64,000 bases of DNA. Source: Branchinecta lynchi. Lineage: Eukaryota > Arthropoda > Branchiopoda > Anostraca > Branchinectidae. Below the pieces are notes generated by a model. That model worked only from the letters and a program-made list of their open reading frames with translations, had not been told where the DNA came from and ran no database searches. Of this stretch, positions 15,501 through 23,493 are shown piece after piece (position 1 is the first letter of the stretch; each line of letters starts with the position of its first letter). The stretch is taken from contig JAKZAP010000011.1 in NCBI GenBank assembly GCA_023053575.1, positions 5,890,001 to 5,954,000 on the forward strand. Direction: 5' to 3'. The position numbers and the translations under genes were made by a program.

Positions 15501-18500
15501 AGGTTCTTTGAGGGGCAAGAGAGTCAACGAACTGGGCTCCGACCCATACTTTGGACTACTTTGGATACCAAGAATACTTTGGATACCACAACCGGCTCTC
15601 CCCCCAGCGTTTCCGGTAAGCAAACTGCAACGAAATACCAGTAAATAATTGTACTTAAAGGTAGGCGGCTTATTTCACAGCTTAAAAACTTAACTTCATG
15701 ACGAACCTTCAAATCACCTTGCTACACTATGCATTTCGCATAATTTCAACTTTGAGACCCAATTGACATCTTTATAATCGTGCTGCAGGCTATATTTATT
15801 GTTTCAGTTCAAACTGACTGCGCACGTGCAAAATGGAACCCTGATAACTATAAATTACCATAAAGTGCCCATACTAACGGTTATGCATTCCTCGGTATAG
15901 TGGAGCAAATAAAAACGGTATAAATGTAGTCAGAGGGTCGGATCCGGGTTCTGTGAGGGGCAAAAGAGTCCCTGTCAATCAACGGGCACCGACCCATAGG
16001 GACTTAAGTTAAATTTCAGTTAACGAGCCCGGCTCCGACCCCGACTTTGGACATATAACAATTTTATTTAAACCCTCCGTACAAATACAAGGTAAACTGT
16101 CGGAGGAGTTGGTAAGGAAACGGAAGAAAAAGAGAAAAAGAAAGAAATCGAACATGCGTTTAACACAAGGGACTTCCAACGTGACAAACAAATCAGACAT
16201 AATTCTGACCTTAGAAGTGTAAGAGTTCTATCTCGGAGTATCAAAGACAATCCAGGTCAGGTCCTTACTGGCACAGCCTCACTGAGGAAAAAAAAAAAAA
16301 AAACACAATTACCGTGCAAACAGCTCTGAACCGTAGGATGTACAAATAAAATACCTTTGAGGGTTCCGACCCCTCCCTAAGTCATCCTCTGCTACGTGAA
16401 CGACAACTGCTCTTCCAAGAATAGATGTTGGTCCTTCGAAGAGACTGATGTCGGGCGCCTCAACGTAAACGTCGGCTTCACCGTGTTTGCTCTGAAAGGT
16501 CGCGAAATGTCAGCGAAAAAAATCAGTGAATTCAGCTCAATGACTGCAAGCTCGGAACGACAGTTGAGAATTGGGAAACAGTTACAGGTTAAATGAAGAA
16601 CTCGGCAAGCTTATTCTCAATAGCTGCGTTCGTTGCACTCCGAGCTCTTATAATGCGTTTTTTAGTTCACCGCTGGGTTGACGAAAACTTGCTAACTCCT
16701 CACTTTAGCTTGGCTCCCGAGCAGGTTCTGGTTAGTCCGCACTAGTGAGGTAAAACCGGACACCGGTTAGTTCAAAAACGGGTTATAAGACTGGTGAGTA
16801 GTTACCGTTGAATGCGCAAATGGCTTACAAGAAAAACTGGAGACCACTGGTGAGAACTCCCATGACAAAGAACGCAGCTAATGTTTGGTAACCAAACAAG
16901 CTCAAGCAAACAATGAAACCAATGGATCTAATTTTTTTTTTAACTTCACCACACTAAATGTCAGTTCTAGCCAGGCCTTAAAGTTTAACTGAAAAGCCAG
17001 ATTATTAGTATATCTTCGATCTGAACATACTGAATTATTTTGTAAGAGATATTTTTTTCACCTTGGGCTCAAGTAGGCTAGTGACGCTCAGAATATTCAC
17101 TGATGGTCCGACGAGACAAAGTTCACCCCGATTCGGAGAATTAGAATCCAACCAAAGAGTTCATTTCAATGGCTAACGAAACGCAGCTAAAAAATATTGT
17201 CAACTCAAGATTGTAACATCACTTCTGACGAAAGCCCACTACTGCGTAGGACAAAAAAAAAATGTCCAACATTCATCACCGTTGCAGTTGCTAAATATTT
17301 CAAGCATAGAGATGCAAGCTCATAGAGGTGCCCATATCTGAAAGAAAAGGTTCATTCGATGAAAATCGGTTATATTAATAGCAAAGCAACGAAGTAACGC
17401 ATGTTCATCAACCCTATTTAAGTGGATAAAGGATGCGTCAATATACTGTCTTATCTCAGCCCTATTCGGTTGAACTTTAAAAGGAAATGAGACCTGGAAA
17501 CTGGCTTACAGGACGCATCAGCAATAGTCTTATAAATAATTCAGCGGCTGAGAATGCAGTTGCGCGGGCGCGACTGGCAAAGGAAGATATATCCAAGCTA
17601 GGGGTGCTGGTGGTTGAGCTGATAACCGACAGATATATGAAGAAAGGCTATAGGTATTAAGTTCTACTTCAACAGATTTGTTTTCCGAAAAGGACAGGTG
17701 TCGACTCACAGGAGCTGGCTGTGGATACATGCTATCAGCATCCTTCAGTTAAGATCACCGGTAGACGATATCAAACTCTTTGAAGAAAATGAACAAGTAC
17801 ATTCGAGGAGACGTAAAGTCTTTATCTGAGGAAGTCTTAGCGAAGTTTTTTTGCATGTTCCGTACCAAATTTACTAGGGTTTATACGAGACAGTATTTTT
17901 AAAAACTTACTTCAATCACTGGACTTCGCCGCACCTACCAGTCGGATTTCTTTTAACATCAATGCATTCCTTAAACCGGAACGGGAAGTAGTCCTGAGAC
18001 TTTTCTTGCATGCATAAAGCGACTTGGATGTGCAAAGCACCTACGGTCTAAGGTTAGACCAGGAACAAATAATCAGATTGAATCTCGTCTCCTTATCCCT
18101 GTACTATGACTATGCCGCGTCGAGTATTTACCCGTACCTTTTCCGCTGTAAACGAGCGGAGTTTACTAGCTTCGCGCGGGCGCGCTCCAGAGCGAGTCAG
18201 CGCGCGGAGTACGCCTCCTGCACTTTCTTTCTCTGCGATGAGCAACGGCGAAGACGGAAGTAGAGTAGACGGGTAAAACGCTACAGTAGATACCTCTAGG
18301 CCGCTCAGTTTTGTCGGGGTATTCTTAGTCGCCGCATGGTACCAAAGATTCAGGTTCAGGTTCATTTAATTTCAAATAATGAAAACAAGTACTTTTACAT
18401 AGCTTCATGGCAGAGAGCAGGCTCGATCGCATGGTACCAAAAACAGAGGTTCTATCTGATTATTTGTTCTTGGTAAGATGAACGTACCTCTCTGCATGGT

Positions 18501-20348
18501 ACCAAAGACAGAGGTTCTATCTGATTATTTGCTCTTGGTAAGATGAACGTACCTTCACATTGCCAAAGTCACCAACATGTTTTCTGACGTCACGAGGTCC
18601 ACCGTGGGGGTCACGAGTGGGGTTGAAGTGTTCTCCAGCATCTAGGCAGTTGTTCGAAAGTTCACCAAACTGGTGGACATGGAAGCCATGATACCCGTCA
18701 GATAGTCCATGGATAGTGCCACGAATAATCACAGGCTCTTCAGGATCTTCCTACAGAGTATTGGAACAATTAAATTACGCATTCCGTTTCTGGAGAAAAG
18801 TGCTAAGGCCCTTTGCTAAGGCCCGTAATTAGTCATTAAATAGTCTGAGAGGACGCAGCAGCAGAAACCAATGTTTCTGGGGGTTGTAGCAAACCTGTTA
18901 CCCTTAATTTATCACTAAATTTGACACTGACAACAGACTACATTGTATTATCACTACATTGTATTACCAAACTACTCAATTTTGGTGATATGTTTCGCAA
19001 CATTGCTACACAGTCACCACATGAGAGAATTCACGAAATTTTCAAATATCCATGCATCTTTTGCCCCGGTTTCATCTTTTGGGTGATTTTTTTTTTTTTT
19101 TACAAACTGGTGATTTATTTTGTCTGACACGGAAATCTCTTGTTGGCGTGGCAAAGTTGGCAAAAAGAAAGAACCATGAGTAAAGCTGTTTTAAAGCTGT
19201 TTCAGTGGGAAGACGACATTGTGGTTAAGGTAATTGGTCATTAAATAGTCTGAGAGGACGCAGCAGCAGAAACCAATGTTGCCAAAACATGATAAGGGGA
19301 CGAAGAGGTGTCAATAGTTGCCCATCCACTTGAGCTAATGCAAAATATCCGACGAAGTCTCGGGAAAAAGAACGAATCGAGTGATTAGAGAAGAAGGGTT
19401 ACTCAATAATCCAAAATAAAACACTTCGCTGCCCCGAGCATTTTGGCGACTTCAAGTTTATAATATAATTTTCTTGAATGGACACTCCGACACTTCGTGT
19501 TTCTGCCATGATATTCCTAGACAGCTGACCACTTTACAAGTAAGCTATGCCCACGGAAAATTGCACACGGCTTCGGCTGTTTTTAGCCTCTTCCGTGTCC
19601 CTTGCCTTGGATGAAAAACTTGGCAAAATTTGCATAACCGGTCTCCGGACGAATAAGCTCCTCGGAAACAATGATCGGGCGCACGATACGTCGCGTAAAG
19701 AGAACAAACGTAGTAAGGGTGATAATCAGTGTATTCCTAGCAGAGTATCCTCTGCTAGGATACTCTGCTTCATACACTTATGAAGTGAAAAATCTCGGGA
19801 ACAAGAATGGATGGAAATACTGCTGAAGTAGAATGAATTTCTAACATAAGTACCTACGACATGTCTTTTAAGTTTGCCGTATCACAAAACAAAACAAAAT
19901 CAAATGAACGCACCTGTTCGAAGATGAGATTTCCGCGAACATCCGGATTCAGTCCAGGCACAAACGTTACATGCGCAACCCTTGGACGTCCACTTCTAGT
20001 TGCATCGCCCAACCCTGCCACTAAGGCAACTAGAAGAGAAACTTTCAACAACCATATCTTCCACACACAAACCGGTACACAACACGTCACAGCACCAAGC
20101 TCAACGGAAAAAATGAACGGTGATTTCTCATCCAGTAACTTCGACCCCTAAAATATCGGCACAATCATCACAATTGCCACGTCAAGAAACTGCACCTTCC
20201 TCCTTTTACTCCAAAAAGCCCTCCACTAAAAAATATTTTTGCTTGAACATATAAATATTTTTGCGTTTTTTTAAGTTCGTAAATCTAAAACAAAAGTAGC
20301 GAAAAATCACTTACCGATACAAAGAGCCCCTATCGAGATCAGACCCAT
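258..20348 (-). CDS. Vtg: Secreted Cu/Zn superoxide dismutase-vitellogenin fusion, 5' eleven exons (partial gene)
   Basis: Vitellogenins are secreted yolk-precursor lipoproteins of the large lipid transfer family; in Daphnia magna one carries an N-terminal SOD-like domain. Eleven minus-strand exons join with matching phases, all with GT-AG borders: 20348-20315, 20029-19914, 18750-18553, 16491-16355, 15172-14901, 11250-11105, 7531-7397, 6106-5936, 3732-3493, 1959-1714, 544-258 (1982 nt, 660 residues). Predicted layout: signal peptide 1 to about 21, Cu/Zn SOD about 28-175, a His/Gln/Gly-rich linker about 180-250, then the vitellogenin N-terminal lipid-binding domain from about 253. All Cu/Zn ligands are present (His74, His76, His91, His99, His108, Asp111, His148), as are the disulfide pair Cys85-Cys174 and the active-site Arg171, so the SOD may be catalytic. 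The gene continues past base 1. The exon chain is my own reading and was not checked against RNA. Confidence 0.88.
545..953. other. Intron sequence, nothing recognised
   Basis: AT-rich intron between exon 11 and a MITE. Only shadow ORFs and no repeat relation that I can see inside the window. Confidence 0.4.
954..1316. mobile_element. MITE family F, copy 1
   Basis: The element begins TTAAAGGACC and ends GGTCCTTTAA, a 10-bp terminal inverted repeat. A second copy with the same interior (including cacggtttt and agccatttccgagaccc) is at 9207-9584. It is non-coding and looks like a non-autonomous DNA transposon. The TTAA ends recall TTAA-targeting elements, but the superfamily is not established. 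Confidence 0.7.
1379..1676 (+). mobile_element. LINE endonuclease/linker remnant with internal tandem duplication
   Basis: The plus strand from about 1379 reads YKGNYEAMRSEVSRINWSQE and on to a stop near 1541. This matches the usual end of the non-LTR retrotransposon endonuclease region (NYEAMR...W pattern). Bases about 1440-1556 are partly repeated at 1570-1676. It is a dead fragment inside a vitellogenin intron. Confidence 0.55.
1714..1959 (-). CDS. Vtg: Vitellogenin exon 10
   Basis: 82 codons, phase 0 at both ends, acceptor ttgcag and donor TTC/gtaagt. It begins RTSNTRVLAC and continues the beta-rich part of the lipoprotein N domain. It joins exon 9 and exon 11 in frame. Confidence 0.78.
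2055..2358. mobile_element. MITE family C, copy 1 (Tc1/mariner-like ends)
   Basis: 304 bp with inverted ends CCCGATGAAAAATTT and AAATTTTTCATCGGG, flanked on both sides by TA (2053-2054, 2359-2360), the usual Tc1/mariner target duplication. The interior is full of tagtagcat-like words. A second copy is at 9829-10124. Confidence 0.75.
2516..2790 (+). mobile_element. LINE 3' end fragment
   Basis: Downstream of an A-run at 2503-2519 lies a piece reading FLVECEQLSDLRRHFLNGYT in the plus strand. It is nearly the same as the 3' end at 13965-14223 in reverse orientation, including the distal words gtacggccaattggct. This is the C-terminal cysteine/histidine region and 3' tail of a non-LTR retrotransposon. 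Confidence 0.6.
2975..3436 (-). mobile_element. Repeat family L, inverted copy
   Basis: In reverse complement this starts ttaaaggacccctcttgc and ends near tttctagtaaaagttg. Its two halves match 24985-25450 and 48213-48442 plus 49414-49766 on the plus strand. It is a non-coding dispersed element of about 460 bp with ends like family F. Confidence 0.6.
3493..3732 (-). CDS. Vtg: Vitellogenin exon 9
   Basis: 80 codons, phase 0, acceptor ttctag and donor CAG/gtgcgt. It contains the typical vitellogenin pattern of a Cys-containing ESPTGDCEVWYEI start, then FEIVKTRSLDKC and a later GLNC...GCE. These conserved cysteines sit in the N-sheet of the lipid-transfer module. Confidence 0.85.
3796..4098. 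mobile_element. MITE family E, copy 1 (3-bp target duplication)
   Basis: 303 bp with ends GAGCGTGTTCCACCC and its near complement, flanked by TAT on both sides (3793-3795, 4099-4101). The interior contains many agtaactattagttact dyads. The inverse-oriented copy at 14224-14527 also has a 3-bp duplication, which fits PIF/Harbinger-like elements. Confidence 0.75.
4102..4688. other. Intron sequence, nothing recognised
   Basis: No exon, no clear repeat; short ORFs only. Confidence 0.35.
4689..4905. repeat. Fragment of repeat-array family A
   Basis: Begins agatgaaagctcatatggca, the terminal wording of family A (see 60163), followed by C-rich blocks like those in the family A units. Only a fragment is present. 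Confidence 0.5.
4906..5935. other. Intron sequence with C-rich and A-run patches
   Basis: A C-rich patch near 5090-5140, an A-run at 5336-5350, otherwise unremarkable. No exon with phase-compatible borders was found. Confidence 0.35.
5936..6106 (-). CDS. Vtg: Vitellogenin exon 8
   Basis: 57 codons, phase 0, acceptor ttccag and donor GAG/gtaggc. It starts VVGLTSSDEKEPVWVTNFHK, matching the vitellogenin segment just before the conserved cysteine-rich stretch (pattern DxxWxxNxxKxI). It joins exons 7 and 9 in frame. Confidence 0.85.
6150..6500. repeat. Tandem duplication, two units of about 172 bp
   Basis: The unit from gtacccaatccttcca to agaattagcgaagc occurs twice in a row (about 6155-6330 and 6331-6500). 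The same end words (cagaattagtgaagcgtcg) occur at 53320, so the unit derives from a dispersed LINE-like tail. Confidence 0.7.
6501..6590 (+). repeat. Short LINE 3' tail with ACCTT repeats
   Basis: Contains actggcatgtc and ends attgtaccttaccttatctt. The same wording ends in a longer ACCTT run at 59936-60021, as expected for a non-LTR element whose 3' end is a short tandem repeat. Confidence 0.5.
6601..7396. other. Intron sequence, nothing recognised
   Basis: AT-rich; no exon or repeat identified by eye. Confidence 0.35.
7397..7531 (-). CDS. Vtg: Vitellogenin exon 7
   Basis: 45 codons, phase 0, acceptor ttatag and donor AAG/gtaaga. It runs from LTDVTAKSFN to TVTVYFSGGK and continues the N-terminal beta domain between exons 6 and 8. 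Confidence 0.82.
7740..8215. repeat. Dispersed repeat M, copy 1
   Basis: About 480 bp that aligns in the same order with 16976-17482: both start ccttaaagtttaa, share acgaagtaacgcat near the end, and finish in aactttaaa. Non-coding. Confidence 0.55.
8338..9060. mobile_element. Repeat-array family A, short copy (A4)
   Basis: Starts aacaagagct...catatggcacttg and ends atggcacttggcc...cataaa, the same orientation and end wording as 60163-61516 but with most internal units missing. Carries the gaccgacagaccgacag run near the right end. Non-coding. Confidence 0.65.
9207..9584. mobile_element. MITE family F, copy 2
   Basis: Ends TTAAACGACC and GGTCCTTTAA; interior matches 954-1316 throughout. Confidence 0.7.
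9797..10322. mobile_element. GGCACG-ended element carrying MITE C
   Basis: Left side has aggcacggcacggcacg, right side the inverse cacgccgtgcctttttt. MITE C copy 2 (9829-10124) sits inside it, so this element is older than the C insertion. Confidence 0.5.
9829..10124. mobile_element. MITE family C, copy 2
   Basis: Starts CCCGATGAAAAATTT and ends tttttcatcggg; the interior matches 2055-2358. The TA duplication is not intact here. Confidence 0.7.
10325..10745. other. Intron sequence, nothing recognised
   Basis: Contains a short A-run and an open plus frame without homology. No splice-compatible exon was found. Confidence 0.35.
10765..10835 (-). mobile_element. tRNA-like SINE head
   Basis: In reverse complement there is an A-box-like TAGCTCAAATGG (10806-10817) and a B-box-like GGTTGAAATCC (10774-10784) at tRNA spacing, with a partly paired acceptor stem. 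It resembles a decayed tRNA or the head of a tRNA-derived SINE. I see no intact cloverleaf. Confidence 0.45.
11105..11250 (-). CDS. Vtg: Vitellogenin exon 6 (first lipid-transfer exon)
   Basis: 146 nt; takes one base from exon 5 to complete an Ile codon and then starts FEVGKRYGYSFQTWMTTGIP, the canonical beginning of a vitellogenin N-terminal domain (Y-x-Y...TG-P). It ends phase 0 at ACG/gtaggc. The join to exon 5 is direct, so the SOD linker runs straight into the lipid-transfer module. Confidence 0.88.
11486..11850. mobile_element. Dyad-rich MITE family D, truncated copy
   Basis: Same interior as 23005-23422 and 28185-28602, packed with gataccacg and ggtatctga words. The first terminal block is missing; it ends ctgcaaaaacgcaact. 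Confidence 0.65.
12190..12310 (+). mobile_element. LINE C-terminal zinc-knuckle fragment
   Basis: A plus-strand frame from about 12196 reads RCPRCLIGEDGVIHLLGHCQ, the C-x2-C...H-x3-C pattern found at the C-terminus of many non-LTR reverse transcriptases. No longer ORF remains. Confidence 0.45.
12453..13572. mobile_element. Repeat-array family B, copy 1
   Basis: Begins ggtttcgatgggatcccaa and ends cgttttgggatcccaaaa. Internally it has tandem units of roughly 115-130 bp with a core like ggattccgggtgaactat and gagaaaataaagttca. The inverted copy at 48443-49413 and a partial copy at 24880-26135 share both ends and units. Non-coding. Confidence 0.65.
13575..13964. other. Intron sequence, nothing recognised
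   Basis: Several overlapping shadow frames; no domain or splice-compatible exon. Confidence 0.35.
13965..14744 (-). mobile_element. LINE 3' remnant interrupted by MITE E
   Basis: Read on the minus strand, 14744-14528 encodes a piece ending near LRLWFQLRTNCLPVRGW and 14223-13965 continues with AQCPLCFNTEEEGHVLVECE. This is the usual C-terminal order of a non-LTR reverse transcriptase (QLRTN then CPLC...H...C). The two parts are separated exactly by the MITE at 14224-14527. The distal end matches 2516-2790. Confidence 0.65.
14224..14527. mobile_element. MITE family E, copy 2
   Basis: Ends GAGCGTGTTCCACCC and GGGTGGAACACTCTC, flanked by ATT on both sides (14221-14223, 14528-14530). Interior is the inverse of 3796-4098. 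Confidence 0.8.
14901..15172 (-). CDS. Vtg: Vitellogenin exon 5: SOD C-terminus and His-rich linker
   Basis: 272 nt; acceptor cgttgcag and donor CATA/gtaagt. The start (LLTGNAGGRAGCG) is the conserved SOD end with the active-site Arg and the disulfide Cys. The rest is a linker rich in His, Gln and Gly with two imperfect 14-residue repeats (QHQIQRGADTVHSG and QHHIQHGAGNVHSD). The linker could bind metal; that is inference. The exon's first part is duplicated upstream at 15586-15624. Confidence 0.8.
15134..16040. repeat. Tandem duplication of about 450 bp covering the start of SOD exon 5
   Basis: 15134-15565 recurs at 15586-16040 (for example ccacaaccggctctcccccc, ttacttcatgacgaacct-type words, gagggtcggatcc). 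The second copy repeats the acceptor and the LLTGNAGGRAGCG coding piece (minus strand from 15624) but then diverges into unrelated sequence, so it lacks the linker and a clear donor. Confidence 0.75.
15429..15624 (-). pseudogene. Partial duplicate of SOD exon 5
   Basis: The minus strand after a ttgcag acceptor reads LLTGNAGGRAGCGIQSILGI and stays open to 15429, but the tail past residue 13 is unrelated to the functional exon. It is probably a non-functional or alternative terminal exon; if used, it would give a SOD without vitellogenin. Confidence 0.5.
16355..16491 (-). CDS. Vtg: SOD-vitellogenin exon 4
   Basis: 137 nt, acceptor tttcag and donor AAAG/gtattt, phase 2 at the end. It includes ILGRAVVVHVAEDDLGRG, the Cu/Zn SOD segment with the fourth copper ligand (His148) and the electrostatic-loop DDLG motif. 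Confidence 0.88.
16500..16975. other. Intron sequence, nothing recognised
   Basis: No recognised repeat or exon. Confidence 0.35.
16976..17482. repeat. Dispersed repeat M, copy 2
   Basis: Collinear with 7740-8215 (see that entry). Confidence 0.55.
17483..18240. other. Intron sequence, nothing recognised
   Basis: GC-richer patch at 18160-18210 (gcgcgggcgcgctcc). No gene seen. Confidence 0.35.
18245..18558. repeat. Dispersed repeat with a 64-bp tandem duplication reaching the exon 3 donor
   Basis: Shares wording with 28-150. Within it, the block gcatggtaccaaa...agatgaacgtacct occurs twice (about 18431-18494 and 18495-18558), so the splice donor of exon 3 lies at the edge of the second unit and a decoy donor-like gtacgt exists one unit downstream. 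Confidence 0.65.
18553..18750 (-). CDS. Vtg: SOD-vitellogenin exon 3 (metal-binding core)
   Basis: 66 codons, phase 0, acceptor ctgtag and donor AAG/gtacgt. It carries GFHVHQFGELSNNCLDAG, then EHFNP, DPHGGP and KHVGDFGN: three copper ligands, the bridging His, three zinc ligands and the disulfide Cys of Cu/Zn SOD, all conserved. Confidence 0.93.
18829..19281. repeat. Pair of 48-bp direct repeats
   Basis: The block starting gtcattaaatagtctgagag and ending accaatgtt occurs at about 18829-18875 and 19232-19280, about 400 bp apart. This may be a target duplication or a small dispersed unit. Confidence 0.6.
19540..19850. repeat. Dispersed repeat G, copy 1
   Basis: Shares cacacggcttcggctgtttt and the following blocks with 26403-26580 and 49835-50500. 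It includes a 13-bp perfect inverted repeat at 19738-19769 (agcagagtatcct and its complement). Confidence 0.6.
19914..20029 (-). CDS. Vtg: SOD-vitellogenin exon 2 (rest of signal peptide, SOD start)
   Basis: 116 nt, acceptor cttctag and donor CAG/gtgcgt. It finishes the hydrophobic signal core (ALVAGLGDA) and enters the SOD N-terminus with AHVTFVPGLNPDVRGNLIFE, equivalent to the first SOD strands. Phase fits exons 1 and 3. Confidence 0.85.
20315..20348 (-). CDS. Vtg: SOD-vitellogenin exon 1 (start codon, signal peptide)
   Basis: ATG at 20348 begins MGLISIGALCI and one further base before G/gtaagt. Joined to exon 2 it gives a classic signal peptide. This start was chosen because the exon 2 acceptor and phase demand an upstream exon ending in one base, and this ATG exon supplies it. 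Confidence 0.8.
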
Positions 20349-21137
20349 GTTGAATAGCACCAGAGTACAGGGCACATCCAACTAAACCTGGTTGCTTCGA
20401 TACCAAAAAATTCGCACTTTTCAAAAAGCATAAGTTTCAAGGGTCAAAAAAGATCACCCGGAAACCGATTCCGCTTTTCGCTACTCCAAGCAAAAGATAA
20501 GAAACTGCTAAAGACGCTAATAAATGTGAAAGAACAACGCGTTCTGTTATGACGTTGCAATGGTTGCAGCAACAAAATGAGTGTTAACTGCAAGAATTGC
20601 AAACTGCAGAAAGCTGATGATTACTTACTCTTTAATCCGGAAAAAGAAATTTCATATTGACTAGCCTAATACAAGAATACAAACAAAAACAATAATGGTA
20701 ACAGAACGAATATCACCATCCACCTGGGGAACCAACAAAATCGGAATTGATCGTATCCCAGATGCGTAATGATAACTGCATAAAAGGGGTACTCACTCCC
20801 TCTGCAAGACTATTTCCGCAATAATTATTTACAACCCGGAGTCTAAAGGATCCCCGGATCCTGCGAACTACCTCCGTAAAATCAGGCAATGTCGCATCAA
20901 AATAGTAGAACAGAATAGTAGCTCACTTAAATAAACTTTATTCTAGACTGCCAGGTTGTGTTATTGTTATTCATGTTTTACTTCTATTCTTCTGATTCCT
21001 TTTTCTGTATTTAATTACGCCATCTTTCTGTACAGCTGTGCATAATGAACGGAAATAAATTTATAATAATAATGCAAAATCTCTCAGTAATAAAATTTCA
21101 TATCACACTAGAGTGATGCGTCGAATCAGTCATATTT
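20349..21137. other. Upstream region of the SOD-vitellogenin gene
   Basis: No clear TATA box directly upstream of the start on the minus strand. GATA-like TTATC words occur near 20490-20500; their role is unknown. A tail like that of a LINE (gaaataaatttataataata) lies at 21050-21072. Confidence 0.35.
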
Positions 21138-21502
21138 CGGCAACGGTCCAGAGAAAAATAATAGGGAGTAGCGCCAAGACTTGACAAAATTGACATACAC
21201 TCTAATATCAGCGTACTAGCACTACTAACGGTAGAGAACGGCCCTACTGAAACTCATTCAGTCGTTCACCAGAGCTGGCTCCGATAACTTCCTATCCTGA
21301 ACATTGCAATATTGCCTCGACTGTTTTCGTGGTGTTTGCAGACCGCACCTTTGTTTACTAGAAATTTATAAGCCCTTTTGTTTGTCTCGCTTTAAATGCC
21401 CCAAGGGTAGTGGGCGGCGCTACGAATATGACCCTTTTGCAAACCATGGAAAGCATAGGTCTTGGCGCTACTCCTTAGTGTTATTTTGCTCTGCAACGGT
21501 CA
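21138..21502. mobile_element. Short inverted-repeat element
   Basis: Left arm about 21138-21180 (ggagtagcgccaagactt) pairs with the right arm about 21462-21502 (cttggcgctactcc). Non-coding, about 365 bp. Confidence 0.55.
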
Positions 21503-21511
21503 CGCCCTTGG

Positions 21512-22190
21512 GGCATGCCCCAACGTCAGAGCACCAGCGCCCATACGTTGGGGTACCATGCTATAGAGCGAGGGCACAGCGTCCCCATAGAAATCTGCTT
21601 GAAAAGCAAATTTCCATTTCAGATTTCATATTAGAGATGGGCGAATCTGAATCCGGATTCGAATCCAGGATTCATCCTTTTAGCCGGATTCGAATCCAGA
21701 TCCCCTGCTTGTAGGCTCGATTCGTATTCTGACTTGGATTCCAAACCCTCAATCTCACGAATCCTCTTAAATCTCTACTCTACATCCCTCCAGTTTCAAA
21801 TCTCCCAGGTTTTACACACTTAGCTTAAGCAATACAACTTTTTAGTCTCCACCACCAACCATCCTCAGTAATCTATCACCTTATCTGATTACCTTAGATA
21901 TCAATGCTTTTTCTCATCTCTGATTTTTCAACTATAACCTATGTACATGATGTGATTTTTGTTAAGGTCGCATCCAAATCCGGATTCGATTCCTCAGCAC
22001 GAAATGATGGATTCGGAATCGCATTCGTACCTAGCCCTTGATTCGGACTCGGATCCTTTCATGATCGGATTCGCCCATCCCTATTAAGCAGATTTGTATG
22101 GGGTATAGTGCCCTTTCTCCAGGGCATGGTGCCCTGACGTTTGAACACCGGTCCTAAGACGTTGGGACATGCCCTGACGTTGCAGCAGCA
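21512..22190. repeat. Fold-back region around an inner MITE
   Basis: Arms of about 90-100 bp, 21512-21602 (ending ccccatagaaatctgctt) and 22086-22190 (starting aagcagatttgtatgggg), are inverted relative to one another and enclose the element at 21632-22083. Confidence 0.5.
21632..22083. mobile_element. MITE with TAGRGATGGGCGAATC ends (hAT-like)
   Basis: 452 bp with inverted ends TAGAGATGGGCGAATC and GATTCGCCCATCCCTA; the interior repeats the word ggattcga. The ends resemble hAT MITEs, but no 8-bp duplication is visible. Confidence 0.65.
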
Positions 22191-23004
22191 TACCCAAAAA
22201 TTCAGGATTATGGCTGTATTCACGTAAAAAGTTGTAGAATAGAATCCAAATTTGCTCGATCCAACCTTCGAAGTATATTCCCACCAAGATCAAAACCACC
22301 TACACTAGACAAAAGGTGAAGGCACTATAACGAATCTTGACTGACGGCTTCCCCTTGCCCAGTGAGGTTGCAATCACTTCAAGTAACTGGAAGGGACAAC
22401 TAGCCAGTATAGTTCGCAAACTAGTTAGGTAACCCCGTTTCGTACGAGAAGCAAGGCATACCAGAAAGTCCGTCCGTCTCTGCAATATATATGAAAAATG
22501 GCGATGTAAACATTTTACCAAGAGCAAAACAGTGTGGTAACCGCAGCATGAAAAAAAAAAAAATATTTTACTACTTGTTCGATATTGCAGTTGGAGAAGT
22601 CGCAAGCGTAACGAAAAAACGTGCCAACTTTGAAACAAAGAGCGATACCAGAACTATCCCATGTAGCCTACTTCGTCTTGTACTTCAAACTGGTCCACCT
22701 TATTTCTTCCTCAATAAGATCAGGCAGAATACAGTTACACACAGTTTCGTAACAATGCTTTCCTTTAATCAAAATATAATGCAAAAAGTAGGCCGCTATG
22801 GCCCCTAAAGAAAATAAGAAAATAAATTCTGGTCATACAGGTCAACTGTAAAGCTAAGGGCCCACCGGACGCAAAATATATTAGCTAGGCGACTCGGAAA
22901 ACAAAAAATCGACACCGGGCAGCAATGGCAGGGAGCCATTTTTTTCCGCTAGAGGCACGGGCTATTGCACATGCGAACACGAATTCTCATCCTGCGGAAA
23001 CAAA
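22191..23004. other. Intergenic sequence, nothing recognised
   Basis: Short frames only, including one with a run of A at 22548-22563. No homology seen. Confidence 0.35.
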
Positions 23005-23422
23005 AGTTGCGTTTTGCAGATACCATGGTATCTGTTACCACGGTAACTAGATCTGCAATTAGTCGTTTTTGCAGTTATCGAGGTATCTGATACACCGTTG
23101 CTCTGCAAAAATGACTATTGCCGAAATTGCACTTTTCGAAGTCATCCCAAAAGAAAAACTGAAATCCAGTTACATCACTCGGTGCCAAACTTCTTTCCCA
23201 CCAATTTGACAAAAATTTGATGAAAGTGAGATAACTTTGCAGATACCACGACCAGTTACCACGGTCGGATCGTAGTATCTGAATATCAGATACGACGATC
23301 ACTGGCCAGATACCACGATAACTGAAAAAACACCCGTTGACCGTAGTATCAGATACCATGATAACTACGCAAACGACTTTAGACCGTGGTATCAGATACC
23401 ATGGTATCTGAAAAACGCAACT
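23005..23422. mobile_element. Dyad-rich MITE family D, copy in the GPKOW 3' flank
   Basis: Starts AGTTGCGTTTTGCAGATACC and ends with the inverse. About 418 bp packed with palindromic gataccatggtatc-type words. It lies 71 bp downstream of the GPKOW stop, so it may be in the 3' UTR. Confidence 0.75.
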
Positions 23423-23493
23423 ACAGCTTGATAAGGGTTCGGGTCGCGTTCCGTAGGAATTTATAGAAAAGACTGTCAAGTTAACAAAAATAC

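Noticed and set aside
22300..22808. Two opposing ORFs of 105-112 codons
   Set aside because: No recognisable motif, biased composition, no start or splice context.
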